NCBI GenBank assembly: GCA_903884115.1
Contig: CAISDH010000033.1
Span: 168,479-232,478, forward strand
Reading direction: 5' to 3'
From: an uncultured Microcaldota archaeon
Lineage (GTDB): Archaea > Micrarchaeota > Micrarchaeia > Micrarchaeales > Micrarchaeaceae
DNA length: 64,000 bases
In this document: piece by piece, positions 56,778 to 64,000 of the stretch
Numbering within the stretch: position 1 is the stretch's first letter
Layout of the letters: the number at the start of each line of letters is the position of its first letter
Translations under genes and position numbers: made by a program
The notes under the pieces: generated by a model
Databases searched by the model: none
What the model was told of the DNA's origin: nothing
What the model saw: the letters and a program-made list of their open reading frames with translations, nothing else

Positions 56778-57413
56778 CTACTTCTGTGTCGCAAGCCCTG
56801 CCAGCTGCTTCTTGAGCTCATTCACGTCTATACCGGCAAGCATCTTCTCCTCGTCTAATATGAGGCTTCTCATGCTGTTTATGAGCGATACGCTGTTCTC
56901 TTCCGCTTTTGCGAAGCTGTCAAGGCCCAGCATGTGGTCTATCTGCTTCTTGCGCTCTCCTTTGGCAAGTTCCAGGAAATACGCAAGCCTGTTCTGTTCG
57001 GAGTAGATCACTCTTGAGAACGTGTCGTAGTCCACTTTCAGCAAATGCTCTATCTCCTCATTTACCCTCTCCGGCTGCGCCTGCAGGTAGCTGCCGTTCT
57101 TCTCAAGCCTTGCCGTAGTGCCCCCGCCCCTGCTTATGCACCTTGTTATTGTGTAGGTATCCCCGTCCGCTCCAAACTGCAGCCTCACTTCCGAGGAGTC
57201 TTCGCGCGAGGGCCTGCTCGAGATTATGTTCTCAATGGTCGTGCGCCTGTGCGAGAGCGCAGGAAAAGTGCCGAAAAGCCCGAATGAGACGGCATCCATC
57301 ACAGAGCTCTTGCCGGCGCCCATCACGCCAATAAGTACGTTCACGCCGCTTTGGAAGTTCATGACTGTGTGCCTGTGCGTCTTCCAATTGGTGAGCTCTA
57401 TGGAGTCAATCAT
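56778..57413 (-). CDS. rad50: Rad50 homologue, N-terminal part ending at an in-frame TAG
   Basis: The 211 residues start MIDSIELTNWKTHRHTVMNF and have Walker A GVMGAGKSS (about 29-37) and a Q-loop-like SRVIYSEQNRLAYFLEL. It ends ATQK then TAG (56778-56780). The frame then continues without a shift for 46 codons (ALREEQETLG...) into the C-terminal part. The whole would encode about 767 residues. A nonsense mutation, readthrough or a sequencing error could explain it. GTGGTGCAAG precedes the ATG. No mre11 is adjacent. Confidence 0.88.
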   Translation of the reverse strand: MIDSIELTNWKTHRHTVMNFQSGVNVLIGVMGAGKSSVMDAVSFGLFGTFPALSHRRTTIENIISSRPSREDSSEVRLQFGADGDTYTITRCISRGGGTTARLEKNGSYLQAQPERVNEEIEHLLKVDYDTFSRVIYSEQNRLAYFLELAKGERKKQIDHMLGLDSFAKAEENSVSLINSMRSLILDEEKMLAGIDVNELKKQLAGLATQK

Positions 57414-57512
57414 CTTGCACCACGTGTGTCACTGCGCTGCGCATGAATGATTTGCTTGCAAGATATAAAAGCCAGATTACCTGAGAAGCCTTCAAGATTC
57501 AACCAGAATGCG

Positions 57513-57761
57513 CTATACCAGGCTTTCTTCCAGCACTTCGACTTCGTCCACGCCTTCTAGGTCTTTCAGCGATTTCTCTATGATTGACGATCCTGTCTTT
57601 TCATCGTCAAACCTGAAGAGGATCTTTATCGTCTTGATGCCGAAGGCAATATCCTCTGCCTGCATGCCTACCGGTTTGAGTGAATTGCTGATGGTCTGCA
57701 TGACAGTGTCAATCATCCCATCCTTCGGGTATACCCTGAAAAGGACTGCCACAGTCGACAT
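57513..57761 (-). CDS. ef1b: Elongation factor 1-beta (aEF1B)
   Basis: Nucleotide exchange factor for EF-1A. The 82-residue protein (VAVLFRVYPKDGMIDTVMQTI, EDIAFGIKTIKILFRFDDEKTGSS, LEGVDEVEVLEESLV) is the compact archaeal form. Its ATG overlaps the stop of the zinc-ribbon gene (TGATG), so translation is coupled. Confidence 0.94.
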   Translation of the reverse strand: MSTVAVLFRVYPKDGMIDTVMQTISNSLKPVGMQAEDIAFGIKTIKILFRFDDEKTGSSIIEKSLKDLEGVDEVEVLEESLV

Positions 57762-57931
57762 CAAGGTCCCTCAAATCCGCACGCTGTGCATCTGTAGGTG
57801 TTGGATATCTCTCTGCAGTGGATGTCGCGTATTATGACGCCATCGCCGCACTGCGGGCACTTGAATTCGGTGTACTCGCTAGAGAGCCGACCGCATGAGA
57901 TGCATATCTTTCCTGATAAAATTTCTGGCAT
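57761..57931 (-). CDS. Small zinc-ribbon protein, translation-associated (56 residues)
   Basis: A short gene read from the sequence: MPEILSGKICISCGRLSSEY then CPQC, HC and CTAC pairs, ending GFEGP. The four CXXC-type knuckles match the small zinc-ribbon RNA-binding family that often precedes aEF1-beta in archaea. GTGATACA precedes the ATG. Confidence 0.88.
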   Translation of the reverse strand: MPEILSGKICISCGRLSSEYTEFKCPQCGDGVIIRDIHCREISNTYRCTACGFEGP

Positions 57932-57976
57932 TGTATCACATCGATTAATGTTATATACTATTACGTTATGTGCTAT

Positions 57977-59824
57977 TTATCTGTTGCGTCTCCTTCTGCC
58001 TCTGCCTGCATGACGCGTACGTTGCGCCCGCCCCTGCCTCTTCAGCAGCATCGCAAGCAGCACGACATTGATGGCGATGAGCAGCACTACGAGTGTTAGC
58101 AGCACAAGCAGTATCAGGATCATGTTGTTCAGCGTGCCGATGCGGACAAGCACATTATTGAGATTCACATTCTGCGTAGTCAAACTTACTGGTAAGAGGT
58201 TGCGGTATATCAGCAGCGTGTCCGAGCCGATGTGCTGCGCAAGCGCCGCAGACGAATATGCCTGGATTGCGTAGGTGTGCGCAAGCGTTGAGTTAGAAGC
58301 GAGATTCGATTCGTTGATATAGAACAGCGATTCTTTTGCAAATTCGGTGGCCCACACTCCATACGTGGCATTGGCTGTGAGCATGGATTCCGCCGCGCCA
58401 ATGATCTCGTTGTTTGCCATGCTTCCTATGCTTGCAGAACTTCCATACAATACATAGGCGTAGTCTGCATCCAGTATGGCTATCGGATAGTTGCCCTGCT
58501 TGTATGCGATCTGTGCCGTGTTCAAGTATATGCTTGGGCCATACACCTGCGACCTGTTTATCCTTGACAGCGCTACAGCAGCAAGTGCGTTAGAAGGCTG
58601 TACAAGTCCGCTTGTGCCGTTGGCCTGCTGCAAGGCATATATCGTGCCGGAGGCCCTGCACCATCCGTCGGCCTGCGCCGCGCTGTAGATGCTGCTCAGC
58701 ACATCGTCAGTATCGATGCTGGACACGTTGTACTCAGCTATCGTATTGTTTATCGTGTAATTTGCCCACGAGTACCTGAGCTCTGCACCGAGGACGTATT
58801 CGTAATTGCGGCTTGTCAGGGCCGGCTGCACCAGCGACGAGCAGTATTGTTGCGTGCTCAACAGCGTCTGCAGTCCGCTGCTGACGTTTGCCCCGCTGTT
58901 GCTGAAATAGAACGCGTTTATGTAATCAAGGAAGGCAAGATTGGCTCCAGCATACAGGTATTTGTGCTGCTCTATCACTGCGCTCTCGTTGAGGACTGCC
59001 ATGAGCTGTGCCGCTATGCCGCCGAGCTTCGTATTCGCACTCAGGTTCATTATCTGCATGCCGGTGTAGTTGAGCGTCGTATTGACAAGCTGCCCGAACA
59101 CGGACATGTTGCAGCCGTTGCTGCATGCAAGCGTAGCATTTGGCAGTTTATTCACGCTGTAGTTTGTGTAGAAGTTATAGCGAGTTTCATTGGCTGTGCC
59201 GCTTATGCTCTTGTTGAATGCATAGTACGCTGCTCCGTTAATGTTGGAGACCTGCACAAGAGGTATTCCGAAGTCTGTCTGCGCAAGCAGGTAAATAACA
59301 TCTTCTTGGCTGCCTGCCGGAGTGCTTGGTACAAGCATCAGTTTTACGCCTGCATCAGCTGCAGCACCTACCTTGTCATACACTCCGCCGACTTCGCCCA
59401 GGCTTCCATCGCTTGATATGGTGCCCGTCATTGTGAAATTCGGCCTCAGCTGCTTGTGCGAGAGCGCAGATATGGCGAGCAGCGTCATGGCGCCGCCTGC
59501 ACTGGGACCTGAGACATTCTCGCTTGCATCGCTTATGGCATAGGTGAAATTGTAGTTATTGAAGCTAAGGTTGAGATATGCCGTAGCGTATTGCGCGGCA
59601 GTGTACGCAGATTGTACTGTGGTGATGCCTATTACTTCTGGGCCCACAACGACGACGTTGCCGCTGCCGTTTGTCACCGTAAGGTTTATGGCCGTCATCG
59701 CGCCGGTGTTGTTCGAGACTATGACTGCCGGTGCGCTTATCTTGGCAAAGCCTACCGTCGCGGCCCCCGCAACGTCAAGTAGCAAGAATACCGCTAATGA
59801 AGCAACCAAAAAACCGTAACGCAT
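57977..59824 (-). CDS. Exported, ATPase-free Lon-like serine protease
   Basis: A 615-residue protein. A signal peptide (LVASLAVFLLLDVAGA) leads to an S16 Lon protease domain with catalytic Ser108 (SGPSAGGAM) and Lys151 (GGVYDKVGAA), and the GTISSDGSLGEVGGV block. A long helical outer region with many sequons follows, then a C-terminal membrane helix (ILILLVLLTLVVLLIAINVVLLAML) and a basic tail (RRRRNR). No AAA+ domain is present. It probably acts outside the membrane on surface proteins. Confidence 0.87.
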   Translation of the reverse strand: MRYGFLVASLAVFLLLDVAGAATVGFAKISAPAVIVSNNTGAMTAINLTVTNGSGNVVVVGPEVIGITTVQSAYTAAQYATAYLNLSFNNYNFTYAISDASENVSGPSAGGAMTLLAISALSHKQLRPNFTMTGTISSDGSLGEVGGVYDKVGAAADAGVKLMLVPSTPAGSQEDVIYLLAQTDFGIPLVQVSNINGAAYYAFNKSISGTANETRYNFYTNYSVNKLPNATLACSNGCNMSVFGQLVNTTLNYTGMQIMNLSANTKLGGIAAQLMAVLNESAVIEQHKYLYAGANLAFLDYINAFYFSNSGANVSSGLQTLLSTQQYCSSLVQPALTSRNYEYVLGAELRYSWANYTINNTIAEYNVSSIDTDDVLSSIYSAAQADGWCRASGTIYALQQANGTSGLVQPSNALAAVALSRINRSQVYGPSIYLNTAQIAYKQGNYPIAILDADYAYVLYGSSASIGSMANNEIIGAAESMLTANATYGVWATEFAKESLFYINESNLASNSTLAHTYAIQAYSSAALAQHIGSDTLLIYRNLLPVSLTTQNVNLNNVLVRIGTLNNMILILLVLLTLVVLLIAINVVLLAMLLKRQGRAQRTRHAGRGRRRRNR

Positions 59825-59929
59825 CGAATCAAAATATATTGACCAACATACGTATAAAAATCTTCCCGACGGGCATCCGCAACTTATTCAGGATGGGGCA
59901 TGATTGACTTTTGTCCCAGACTCCTCCCA

Positions 59930-59954
59930 CCAGAAAGTAATATATATCCCCTTA
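59930..59954 (+). promoter_or_regulatory. Duplicated promoter element, copy 1 (CCAGAAAGT + TATA)
   Basis: CCAGAAAGT followed by AATATATATCCCC. Copy 2 at 60503-60527 agrees at 21 of 25 positions. The TATA part predicts a TSS near 59970 for the gene at 59978. CCAGAAAGT would cover the BRE. Confidence 0.65.
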
Positions 59955-59977
59955 TGGTACAAATACCGGTGGGATCT

Positions 59978-60421
59978 ATGTTTAATACATCACATCATGA
60001 GCAGATCGAATCAAAGCCCGCAGCTAAGTACGACGCCGTCATGCAAAAGACCCTCAAGAATCATGCGAAAGCGTTCCATGAAGCTGCAGAGCGTCACACA
60101 CAAGTTGCATCTCGGGCTAAAGAGGATAAAGAGAAGTCCTCATCATTACGTACCGCAGCATCTTATTGTCTAAGAGAAGCCGCGTTCCATAAAATCTTAG
60201 GTACTGAAGAAAACGAAAAATTCGCACTCCGCAAAGCTCAAAACACCATGGAGCTGCTCAAAGTCTTGAACAACAGCACTATGGATTCTGATGAAGCCGT
60301 AGAAGCGATTCAAGGCGAGCTTGCGCAAGTGTACGGGCACGCAGAAAAGTTCCAGAGGGCCCTACAGTCTAATGACTCTCTCCTTGCCAGAACTACGCTA
60401 AGCCTTCTTACAGAAGTTTAA
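59978..60421 (+). CDS. Small helical protein, TPR-like, unknown
   Basis: A 147-residue charged helical protein (NHAKAFHEAAERHTQVASRA, TAASYCLREAAFHKILG), with TPR-like spacing but no assigned family. ATG 59978 follows GGTGGGATCT. A longer ORF to 59900 would run through the promoter. It shares a promoter element with the next gene. Confidence 0.65.
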   Translation: MFNTSHHEQIESKPAAKYDAVMQKTLKNHAKAFHEAAERHTQVASRAKEDKEKSSSLRTAASYCLREAAFHKILGTEENEKFALRKAQNTMELLKVLNNSTMDSDEAVEAIQGELAQVYGHAEKFQRALQSNDSLLARTTLSLLTEV

Positions 60422-60502
60422 TGAGAATGCTCATTGAGCGTATCTGGAGATGAATAAGCAAGATCAAAAGAACCTGACAGGCGGCCCAGAACGCGCTCCC
60501 TC

Positions 60503-60527
60503 CCAGAAAGTTATTTATATCTCCTAA
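60503..60527 (+). promoter_or_regulatory. Duplicated promoter element, copy 2
   Basis: CCAGAAAGT followed by TATTTATATCTCC, 573 bp after copy 1. Predicts a TSS near 60541 for the gene at 60551. Confidence 0.65.
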
Positions 60528-60550
60528 AACACACGAACTTGCGTGAATAT

Positions 60551-60808
60551 ATGGCTAATAAGAATCACCTAACTAGCGACGAGAAGGACTCAATCAAGTA
60601 TGCAGACAAGTGGCTGAAAGACGCACAGAAGGAGGAAAAGGCAGGCCATTTCGACATTGCCGCACTTAGCTTTGAGCACGAGCTGACGTACAGAGAGTTC
60701 GCGCACGACCTAGAAGGCGCCACAAGGGCAGCCCAAGACCGTGATCGCTGCAATGAAAAGGCCGCGAATGAGCGTGAAGCGTTTCAGAAGCTCAGGACTG
60801 CGAAATAG
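60551..60808 (+). CDS. Small charged helical protein, unknown
   Basis: An 85-residue protein (MANKNHLTSDEKDSIKYADKW..., YREFAHDLEGATRAAQDRDR) with two or three amphipathic helices. Similar in style and promoter to the gene upstream, possibly a shortened relative. Its 3' end overlaps the presenilin-like gene by 25 bp, convergently. Confidence 0.65.
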   Translation: MANKNHLTSDEKDSIKYADKWLKDAQKEEKAGHFDIAALSFEHELTYREFAHDLEGATRAAQDRDRCNEKAANEREAFQKLRTAK

Positions 60809-61782
60809 ATGCCAAGCGCAACGCTTATTCCCAACAGGAGCAGCGGGATTGCCGGCAGCGCCTTCTTGTAGCTCCTGAGCACAAGCATGTTGAGCAGCAC
60901 CCCGACAACGCTTCCCACCACAACAACAAGGCTGGGTACGAAACTGAGGCTTATCTTATAGGCCGCGACCGCCACCATGAGCGGAACTGCAAGGTCCCCT
61001 GTTCCAAGCGCGGAGCGTGCCGCGATGGGCACCATATTTCTCTTCTCAAGCTCCTTGACCATGCCTGACGAGTGCTTTTCAAGCCAGGATTTCTCCTTCC
61101 TGTACTCTGCCTGCTCACGCGCGCTGAGGCTGCTTAGGGGCACTGCCTTTGCTTCGTTCACCATCACCATCAGCGAGAGGTTGTTGTCCATGGCAACATT
61201 GGCAAGCGCCACCATGTGCTTGGTCACGAACACAGCGATGAAATCATACACTGCGAGGATCGCCATGAACACGTACGCAGCGAAGAACCCGAACGTTATG
61301 CCTAAAACTAGGCCCACGCCCACACTTGCTATTATCGCAGTGAGGTTCCTTAGCTTTGGCATCTTGTTCTTTGCTATCACCAGCAATGCCGCAAGCACAA
61401 GTGCGACAGCATATGTGATGGGGTTTGTCCCGTAGAACAGTATCGCGTATGCATTGCCGAACAGCGCAGCGATGCATATCAGGAACACATAGAATGCAGG
61501 TATGAACACCACGACCGCTTCGAATGCCGTGAACAACCGCTTGCCCCTATATATTTTGAAAACGAAGAGCAGTATTATTGAGACTACCACAATGTACGCT
61601 ATGTAGAACAGAAGGTTCTCCGAATATGTCGATATCACCTGTACGCTCTGCACCTGCTCATAGGCCACTCCTGTGAACAGCTGCGTTGCAAGGAGCAGGC
61701 CGAAAAACTGCACGATCATGAACATTGCGAGTATCTGAAGGAACTGCCTCAGTTCTATTACTCGTAACTGCATCTGGATCAT
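60784..61782 (-). CDS. Presenilin/signal-peptide-peptidase-like intramembrane aspartyl protease
   Basis: A 332-residue protein with about nine membrane helices. The two catalytic motifs are YD (Tyr179-Asp180 in LAVYDFIAVF) and GXGD (GTGD, Asp263, in SALGTGDLAVPL); a PAL-like segment (KALPAIPLL) follows near 308. A soluble loop with Glu/Lys lies between them. Archaeal members cleave within membrane helices; substrates such as signal peptides or pilins are conjectural. Confidence 0.87.
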   Translation of the reverse strand: MIQMQLRVIELRQFLQILAMFMIVQFFGLLLATQLFTGVAYEQVQSVQVISTYSENLLFYIAYIVVVSIILLFVFKIYRGKRLFTAFEAVVVFIPAFYVFLICIAALFGNAYAILFYGTNPITYAVALVLAALLVIAKNKMPKLRNLTAIIASVGVGLVLGITFGFFAAYVFMAILAVYDFIAVFVTKHMVALANVAMDNNLSLMVMVNEAKAVPLSSLSAREQAEYRKEKSWLEKHSSGMVKELEKRNMVPIAARSALGTGDLAVPLMVAVAAYKISLSFVPSLVVVVGSVVGVLLNMLVLRSYKKALPAIPLLLLGISVALGIYFAVLSF

Positions 61783-61799
61783 CCGAACATGTCATTCCG

Positions 61800-62888
61800 T
61801 TACACATTTCTGGATACTGCATAGTTGGTGAGCCATTCTATCCATTTCTTGGACTCTGAATCTGGCAGCACTCCTTTTACAGAGAGCCATGCCTCTCTTG
61901 CGAATTCATCCGCCTGTTTCTTGGCATACTCTCCGGCGCCGTATCTTCTTAGTATATCTATGAATTCATCTATCACTTTTTTGTCACCAGTATGCATCCT
62001 CAATATCTCTACAAGTCGTTTTTTATCATTTTCACTTGCGACTTTAAGCGTGTGCACGACCATGAGGGTGATCTTGCCCTCCTTTATGTCATCTCCGATC
62101 CCTCCTTTGTTTTCTGCAAGGGCGCTCTCTGATATGTTCAGCGCGTCGTCTTGGAGCTGGAACGCTATGCCTAGTGACTTTCCAAACTTGTCCAGCGCAT
62201 TCACTGTCTTGTCGTCCGCTCCTGCCACGATGCCTCCTAGTTGTGCTGCCATGCTGAACGTGCAACCCGTCTTGTTTGCTGCGGTCTGAAGGTACTGCTT
62301 TTCAGTTATGCCTTCAAGCTCCACGCTCTGGTTGTGCCATGCCAAGTCGATTGCCTGGCCTAATGAGAGCTTGAGCATCTCTTTGACATACATTGAAACT
62401 GCCCTGTTCTTGGTCTCGACTGAGAGCTTCTTGCTGTCTATCAGTGCAACCATTGGAAAGAAGAACAGGAAATCTCCCAGATTTATTCCGATGTCTAAGC
62501 CGTATTTAACGTGAACTGCCTCGCTGCCCCTTCTTGTGCTGCTATGATCCTCTATGTCGTCGTGAACCAGTGTGCCGTTGTGTATGACTTCAGGAACTAG
62601 CGCGAATTCAACATAGTCATTTGGATCCTTACCTAGAGCCTCTATGACTGAAAGCATCAGGACTGCGCGTACTCTTTTTCCTCCCATACCAAGCAAGTAG
62701 TTTGCAGGATCCAGTATGCCCTTGTCTATGGCCTCGTGATGGTATTCATAACCGCTTTTTCCAAGCAGGTTCGATATGTACTTGTCCGAAGACTTAATTT
62801 TAACTGATTCTTCTAGTTTTTTGTTGATAAGAACTACTCTCTCTTTAAGGTAATTTATCATGCGCTCGTTTTCATCCATGACATCCAT
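61800..62888 (-). CDS. idsA: Polyprenyl diphosphate synthase (GGPP synthase-like)
   Basis: Makes the isoprenoid chains of archaeal lipids. The 362-residue protein has the first Asp-rich motif DDIED (110-114), the Arg pair in STRRG, GKRVRAVL, and the second motif as QLQDDALN, where the last Asp is Asn. FSMAAQLGG and GKITLMVVH also fit. It is longer than most by about 40 residues. ATG 62879 is an alternative start. Confidence 0.9.
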   Translation of the reverse strand: MDVMDENERMINYLKERVVLINKKLEESVKIKSSDKYISNLLGKSGYEYHHEAIDKGILDPANYLLGMGGKRVRAVLMLSVIEALGKDPNDYVEFALVPEVIHNGTLVHDDIEDHSSTRRGSEAVHVKYGLDIGINLGDFLFFFPMVALIDSKKLSVETKNRAVSMYVKEMLKLSLGQAIDLAWHNQSVELEGITEKQYLQTAANKTGCTFSMAAQLGGIVAGADDKTVNALDKFGKSLGIAFQLQDDALNISESALAENKGGIGDDIKEGKITLMVVHTLKVASENDKKRLVEILRMHTGDKKVIDEFIDILRRYGAGEYAKKQADEFAREAWLSVKGVLPDSESKKWIEWLTNYAVSRNV

Positions 62889-63013
62889 TTATCTTGACGT
62901 GCAGATATTAAAAGCCCTCTGCTAGATATATATCATCTGCCCGGAATTCCCGACGGAATAACGGCCGCATTGGTATGGATTCGTAGTAAAATACGCAAAG
63001 ATGGAATGGATAC

Positions 63014-63829
63014 ATGCCCTTCACTAAACTCTTCGGCAATGCTGCAAGCGCGCTTAGAAACTTCAATGCTTCCAGGCGAAAGAAAAGTATAGAAAAACTG
63101 ATGGCGAACAGCAGGGATTTTGAGGCAAAGCTCGAAACGGAAGCGAAGCGGTTCGGCATAGAGCTGCGAAGACTGAAGACCGGAAACTACTACGAGGTGC
63201 TGGGCATAAAGTACACCGCAGATACTGCTGCGATAAAAGAGGCATATCACGGGCTCGTGAAGAAGTATCATCCCGACGTGAGCAAGGAAGCAGGCGCCGA
63301 AGAGCAGACCAAGAAGATAAACGAGGCTTATGCAGTGCTGAAGGACAGCAAACTCAAGGAGGAGTACGACAAGAATTCGTTCAAGGGCGATACCTACATC
63401 AGTGCTGATGCCACAATGTGCATATCCCGGGAATTGATGAGGAAGTACACCGAGGTGCGCAACAGGGATTTCGAACAATTCCGAGAGATAACCTCAGTGC
63501 CATTGCGAAGGAATGACCTGATGGCCGCAATAGAGGACGTGTGCAACTGGAACAGGAGATTCGACAAGGTGGCAAACGCGACATTCGGCAACTTCAGGGC
63601 GTATGGAAAGAGGATCAAGAAACTAGGTGCCATTAACAAGAAAATGCTGAAGAATGAGAAGGAAGAAGCTGCGATTGAAAAGCTCAAGGAGAACGGCAGC
63701 AGGCTTGACGAGCTTGTCGTCGTGTGGGGCAAGGTGGACAAGGGCATATCTGTCGTGGCAAAGAAGGTCAAGGAGGACATCGGAACACAGGAACTCGTGA
63801 TAGCAAAAAAACTGAGATCTTTGGTATGA
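63014..63829 (+). CDS. J-domain protein
   Basis: A 271-residue protein. The J domain (YYEVLGIKYTADTAAIKEAYHGLVKKYHPDVSKEAG) has the HPD motif at 86-88 and lies after a 55-residue basic N-terminal region, unlike classic DnaJ. No Gly/Phe or zinc domains follow; instead a helical charged C-terminal region. It probably stimulates an Hsp70, but no dnaK is in the window. Confidence 0.85.
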   Translation: MPFTKLFGNAASALRNFNASRRKKSIEKLMANSRDFEAKLETEAKRFGIELRRLKTGNYYEVLGIKYTADTAAIKEAYHGLVKKYHPDVSKEAGAEEQTKKINEAYAVLKDSKLKEEYDKNSFKGDTYISADATMCISRELMRKYTEVRNRDFEQFREITSVPLRRNDLMAAIEDVCNWNRRFDKVANATFGNFRAYGKRIKKLGAINKKMLKNEKEEAAIEKLKENGSRLDELVVVWGKVDKGISVVAKKVKEDIGTQELVIAKKLRSLV

Positions 63830-63971
63830 TGCGGTGCAGCTGGCGTTTCCCCCTAAATCGAAGTGTCGTAGTTGCTGCTGCCGTATGCATCCTATGTTTT
63901 TTATGTAGATAAGAAGGCTTATAAGGCTTAATTGTGGAATCCTTGCGGGGCAACAAAGCAGTCGCGTGAGT

Positions 63972-64000
63972 ATGAAAACCTGCACGCTTGGAGTGCACTC
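63972..64000 (+). CDS. Start of an unidentified gene (cut by window edge)
   Basis: ATG at 63972 opens MKTCTLGVH and runs to the edge. A TATA-like CTTATAAGG (63919-63927) and GTGAGT just before the ATG support a real start. Too short to identify. The gap 63830-63971 holds only this promoter region. Confidence 0.4.

Noticed and set aside
55203..57006. Long plus-strand open frames opposite rad50 (for example 56116-57006)
   Set aside because: They mirror the coiled-coil gene; the Ser/Phe-rich translations have no motifs, and the minus strand has conserved Rad50 motifs.

Overview
This window reads as a chromosome segment of an archaeon. It carries aIF1A, aIF2-beta, aIF5A, Rpo7 and Spt4, archaeal ribosomal proteins (S24e, S27ae, S13, S4, S11, S8e, L10e), fibrillarin, Dph2, MCM, aEF1-beta, TATA-box promoters, tRNAs spliced at bulge-helix-bulge (BHB) sites, and a 16S rRNA whose 3' end (AUCACCUC) pairs with GTGAT-type ribosome binding sites. 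The compact gene packing, three FtsZ paralogues plus SepF, pilin-like proteins with class III signal peptides, many short Asn/Thr-rich surface proteins and a 16S gene unlinked to 23S suggest a DPANN-type lineage, most likely Micrarchaeota-like. That placement is inference; no database comparison was possible.

Layout. 1-5.1 kb: start of Orc1/Cdc6, translation factors, two tandem ftsZ genes, then aIF5A-S24e-S27ae. 5.1-14.4 kb: membrane proteins, TrmJ-like methylase, SepF, PIN-Rpo7-Spt4, FKBP, M20 peptidase, NUDIX hydrolase and fibrillarin. 14.5-22.4 kb: a soluble multi-PAS histidine kinase, a response regulator with a degenerate GGDEF-like domain, a pilin-like protein, two paralogous P-loop kinases and secreted proteins. 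22.4-32.7 kb: a GT-C-like membrane protein, an ABC-2 exporter, TspO, tRNA-Lys, an M20/GNAT/Lrp cluster with paired operator palindromes, and a Zn/Mn ABC importer with a divergent NikR-like regulator. 32.8-36.1 kb: a tRNA-Ser with two introns immediately followed by S13-S4-S11, then purM. 36.2-41.9 kb: a thioredoxin-CcdA fusion, a single-gene 16S rRNA unit containing a 512-nt intron with a degenerate LAGLIDADG gene, and a mucin-like surface protein. 42-51 kb: carbamoyltransferase-hypothetical-S8e, enolase, phosphoglycerate mutase, MetRS with a separate tRNA-binding protein, MCM and glutamate dehydrogenase. 51-64 kb: two nearly duplicate pilins, Dph2-L10e, a third ftsZ, Rad50 interrupted by an in-frame TAG, aEF1-beta, an exported Lon-like protease, a presenilin-like protease, a prenyl synthase and a J-domain protein.

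How the parts fit. FtsZ x3 and SepF form a division set. The surface proteins share N-glycosylation sequons and export signals and probably build the envelope, with the pilins and exported proteases as partners. The histidine kinase and response regulator lie next to a pilin and may control surface structures. Many promoters place the TATA box about 27 bp before the start codon, indicating leaderless mRNAs, and several divergent gene pairs appear to share one near-symmetric TATA element. No CRISPR array, insertion sequence or gap above 300 bases without a gene or RNA was seen.
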